Shown: positions 26,468 to 27,254 of the stretch, one piece after another
Numbering within the stretch: the stretch's first letter is position 1
Layout of the letters: each line of letters starts with the position of its first letter
Virus record (IMG/VR): IMGVR_UViG_3300018405_000054
Location: 1 to 27,254 of that record
Source: a virus
Length of the DNA: 27,254 nt
Reading direction: 5' to 3' (one strand)
Notes under the pieces: model-generated
Seen by the model: the letters and a program-made list of their open reading frames with translations, nothing else
Told to the model about the DNA's origin: nothing
Database searches by the model: none
Made by a program: the position numbers and the translations under genes

Positions 26468-27254
26468 CGATACGTTTTACCCGACACCGCCAGAATTAGC
26501 CAAACGGATGGCGGCGAAAGTCAAAGGATATCCAGCCAAGATTCTGGAACCGTCTGCCGGAAAGGGGGATATTGCTGATTTCCTAAAAGAGCATTTCGGC
26601 CAGTATCGACGGGCCGAGGTTGAGTGCATCGAGGTAGACGAAACCTTGCAGGCCACACTTCGCGGCAAGGGCTACAAGGTGCTTGACGCAGACTTCCTGC
26701 AATACTCCGGGCCGGACAAGTTCGACCTGATTGTTGCCAACCCGCCTTTTGATAACGGCGACAAACACCTGCTCAAGGCGATTGACATTCTGTACCGGGG
26801 GCAGATCGTTTTCCTGCTCAACGCGGAAACACTCAAAAACCCTTGCACGAATACCCGCAAATTGCTTGCCCGTAAACTGTCGGAGCTGGGCGCGGAGATC
26901 GAGTATATCCAGGGGGCGTTTAAAGACGCAGAGCGGAAAACAGGCGTCGAGGTGGCGCTGGTCAATATCGTAGTTGAGCGTTGCGTGGAGGATGATCTTT
27001 TCCAAGGGTGCGACGATCACGCGGCCAGAGCTTACGAGCGGGTGCAAGACCAGCACGAACTATCCACCGGGCAGAACGTTGTTGAACTGGTCGCGGAATA
27101 CAACAAGACCGTTGATATCGGACAGCAAACGATCCTGGGTTATTTCAAGAACTACAAACAGGTATCGCCCTTTATCGGACTCAACCGGGAAGCAGGACAC
27201 CGAGACTTTGCCGGGAAAGACCTGACGGAGAAAATGCAAACCAAGCTCAACGAC
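26460..27254 (+). CDS. Class I SAM-dependent methyltransferase (N6-adenine type), N-terminal 265 codons, partial
   Basis: ATG 26460, AGGAGG with spacing of 9; the frame is open to the window's right edge. 'FYPTPPELAKRMAAK' (6-20) and 'ILEPSAGKGDIADFL' (28-42) form the SAM-binding motif I. 'VECIEVD' (54-60) has the acidic ribose contact. 'DADFLQY' (76-82) and 'FDLIVANPPF' (88-97) give motif IV, the (D/N)PP(Y/F) catalytic signature of adenine-N6 methylases. Beyond about residue 200 ('RAYERVQDQHELS...EYNKTVDIGQQTILGYF') the sequence resembles the DUF4942-type extension found in phage orphan methylases. No cognate endonuclease is seen, so it may protect phage DNA from host restriction (inference). 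Confidence 0.88.
   Translation, partial: MFNDTFYPTPPELAKRMAAKVKGYPAKILEPSAGKGDIADFLKEHFGQYRRAEVECIEVDETLQATLRGKGYKVLDADFLQYSGPDKFDLIVANPPFDNGDKHLLKAIDILYRGQIVFLLNAETLKNPCTNTRKLLARKLSELGAEIEYIQGAFKDAERKTGVEVALVNIVVERCVEDDLFQGCDDHAARAYERVQDQHELSTGQNVVELVAEYNKTVDIGQQTILGYFKNYKQVSPFIGLNREAGHRDFAGKDLTEKMQTKLND

Noticed and set aside
1-27254. CRISPR arrays, insertion sequences or retrons.
   Set aside because: No regularly spaced repeats, transposase or reverse transcriptase motifs were seen in any frame.

Overview
The window is a continuous stretch of a tailed-phage genome (or intact prophage) with siphovirus architecture. It has two opposed transcription blocks that diverge from a control region at about 19.7-20.25 kb. 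The host is probably a Gram-negative bacterium: SD sites are of the AGGAGG type, promoters are sigma70-like, base composition is near 50% G+C, and the gene families are those of proteobacterial siphoviruses. The host genus cannot be read from the sequence. No integrase, CI-type repressor, lysis gene, tRNA or CRISPR array is present, so a temperate or virulent lifestyle is undecided.

Late block (minus strand, transcribed from about 19.7 kb down to 1). In transcription order it holds one or two tiny ORFs, terminase small and large subunits, a DUF4055-type portal, a small HExxE protein, an SPP1 gp7/Mu F-like head morphogenesis protein and a scaffold. A 253-base structured leader follows, then the major capsid protein (gp13-like), four small or unknown virion genes and a membrane protein. 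Next come the connector, neck and terminator proteins, a major tail protein with a C-terminal InlB-B-like repeat, the tail chaperone pair with a -1 frameshift at T TTT TTA, and the tape measure. The block ends with two related virion proteins, a tail-tip protein, a DUF2163/BR0599 (gpL-like) protein, a TipJ-like tip protein and the first codons of a tail fibre gene. Almost all genes abut or overlap by 4 bases, so this is one long polycistronic unit with a probable internal promoter and terminator before the capsid gene.

Control region (19.7-20.26 kb). It has a perfect-consensus rightward promoter (TTGACA-16-TATAAT), a leftward promoter, a third promoter for the terminase genes, a 36-base dyad, an A-tract repeat with a small palindrome, and a boxA-like sequence with a hairpin in the rightward leader. 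This suggests operator control and antitermination.

Early block (plus strand, 20.26 kb to the end). It is a dense chain of small genes. They include a ribbon-helix-helix-like protein, several zinc-ribbon and single-TM microproteins, and a Rad52-like single-strand annealing protein. They also include NinB, a Ref/HNH-type nuclease, a winged-helix protein, a MazG-like protein, a RuvC-like resolvase, an HNE-repeat DNA-binding protein, SSB and an adenine-type methyltransferase that runs off the window. Together they form a recombination and ssDNA-handling module.

The most unusual signals are RNA-level. Two structured elements, one before the capsid gene and one between ref and the next early gene, share the same closing stem (AGCGCCC...CCGGGGCGCT). 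There is an HIV-type slippery heptamer in the tail chaperone gene. In the SSB gene a one-base slip would restore the canonical DEDIPF C-terminus.
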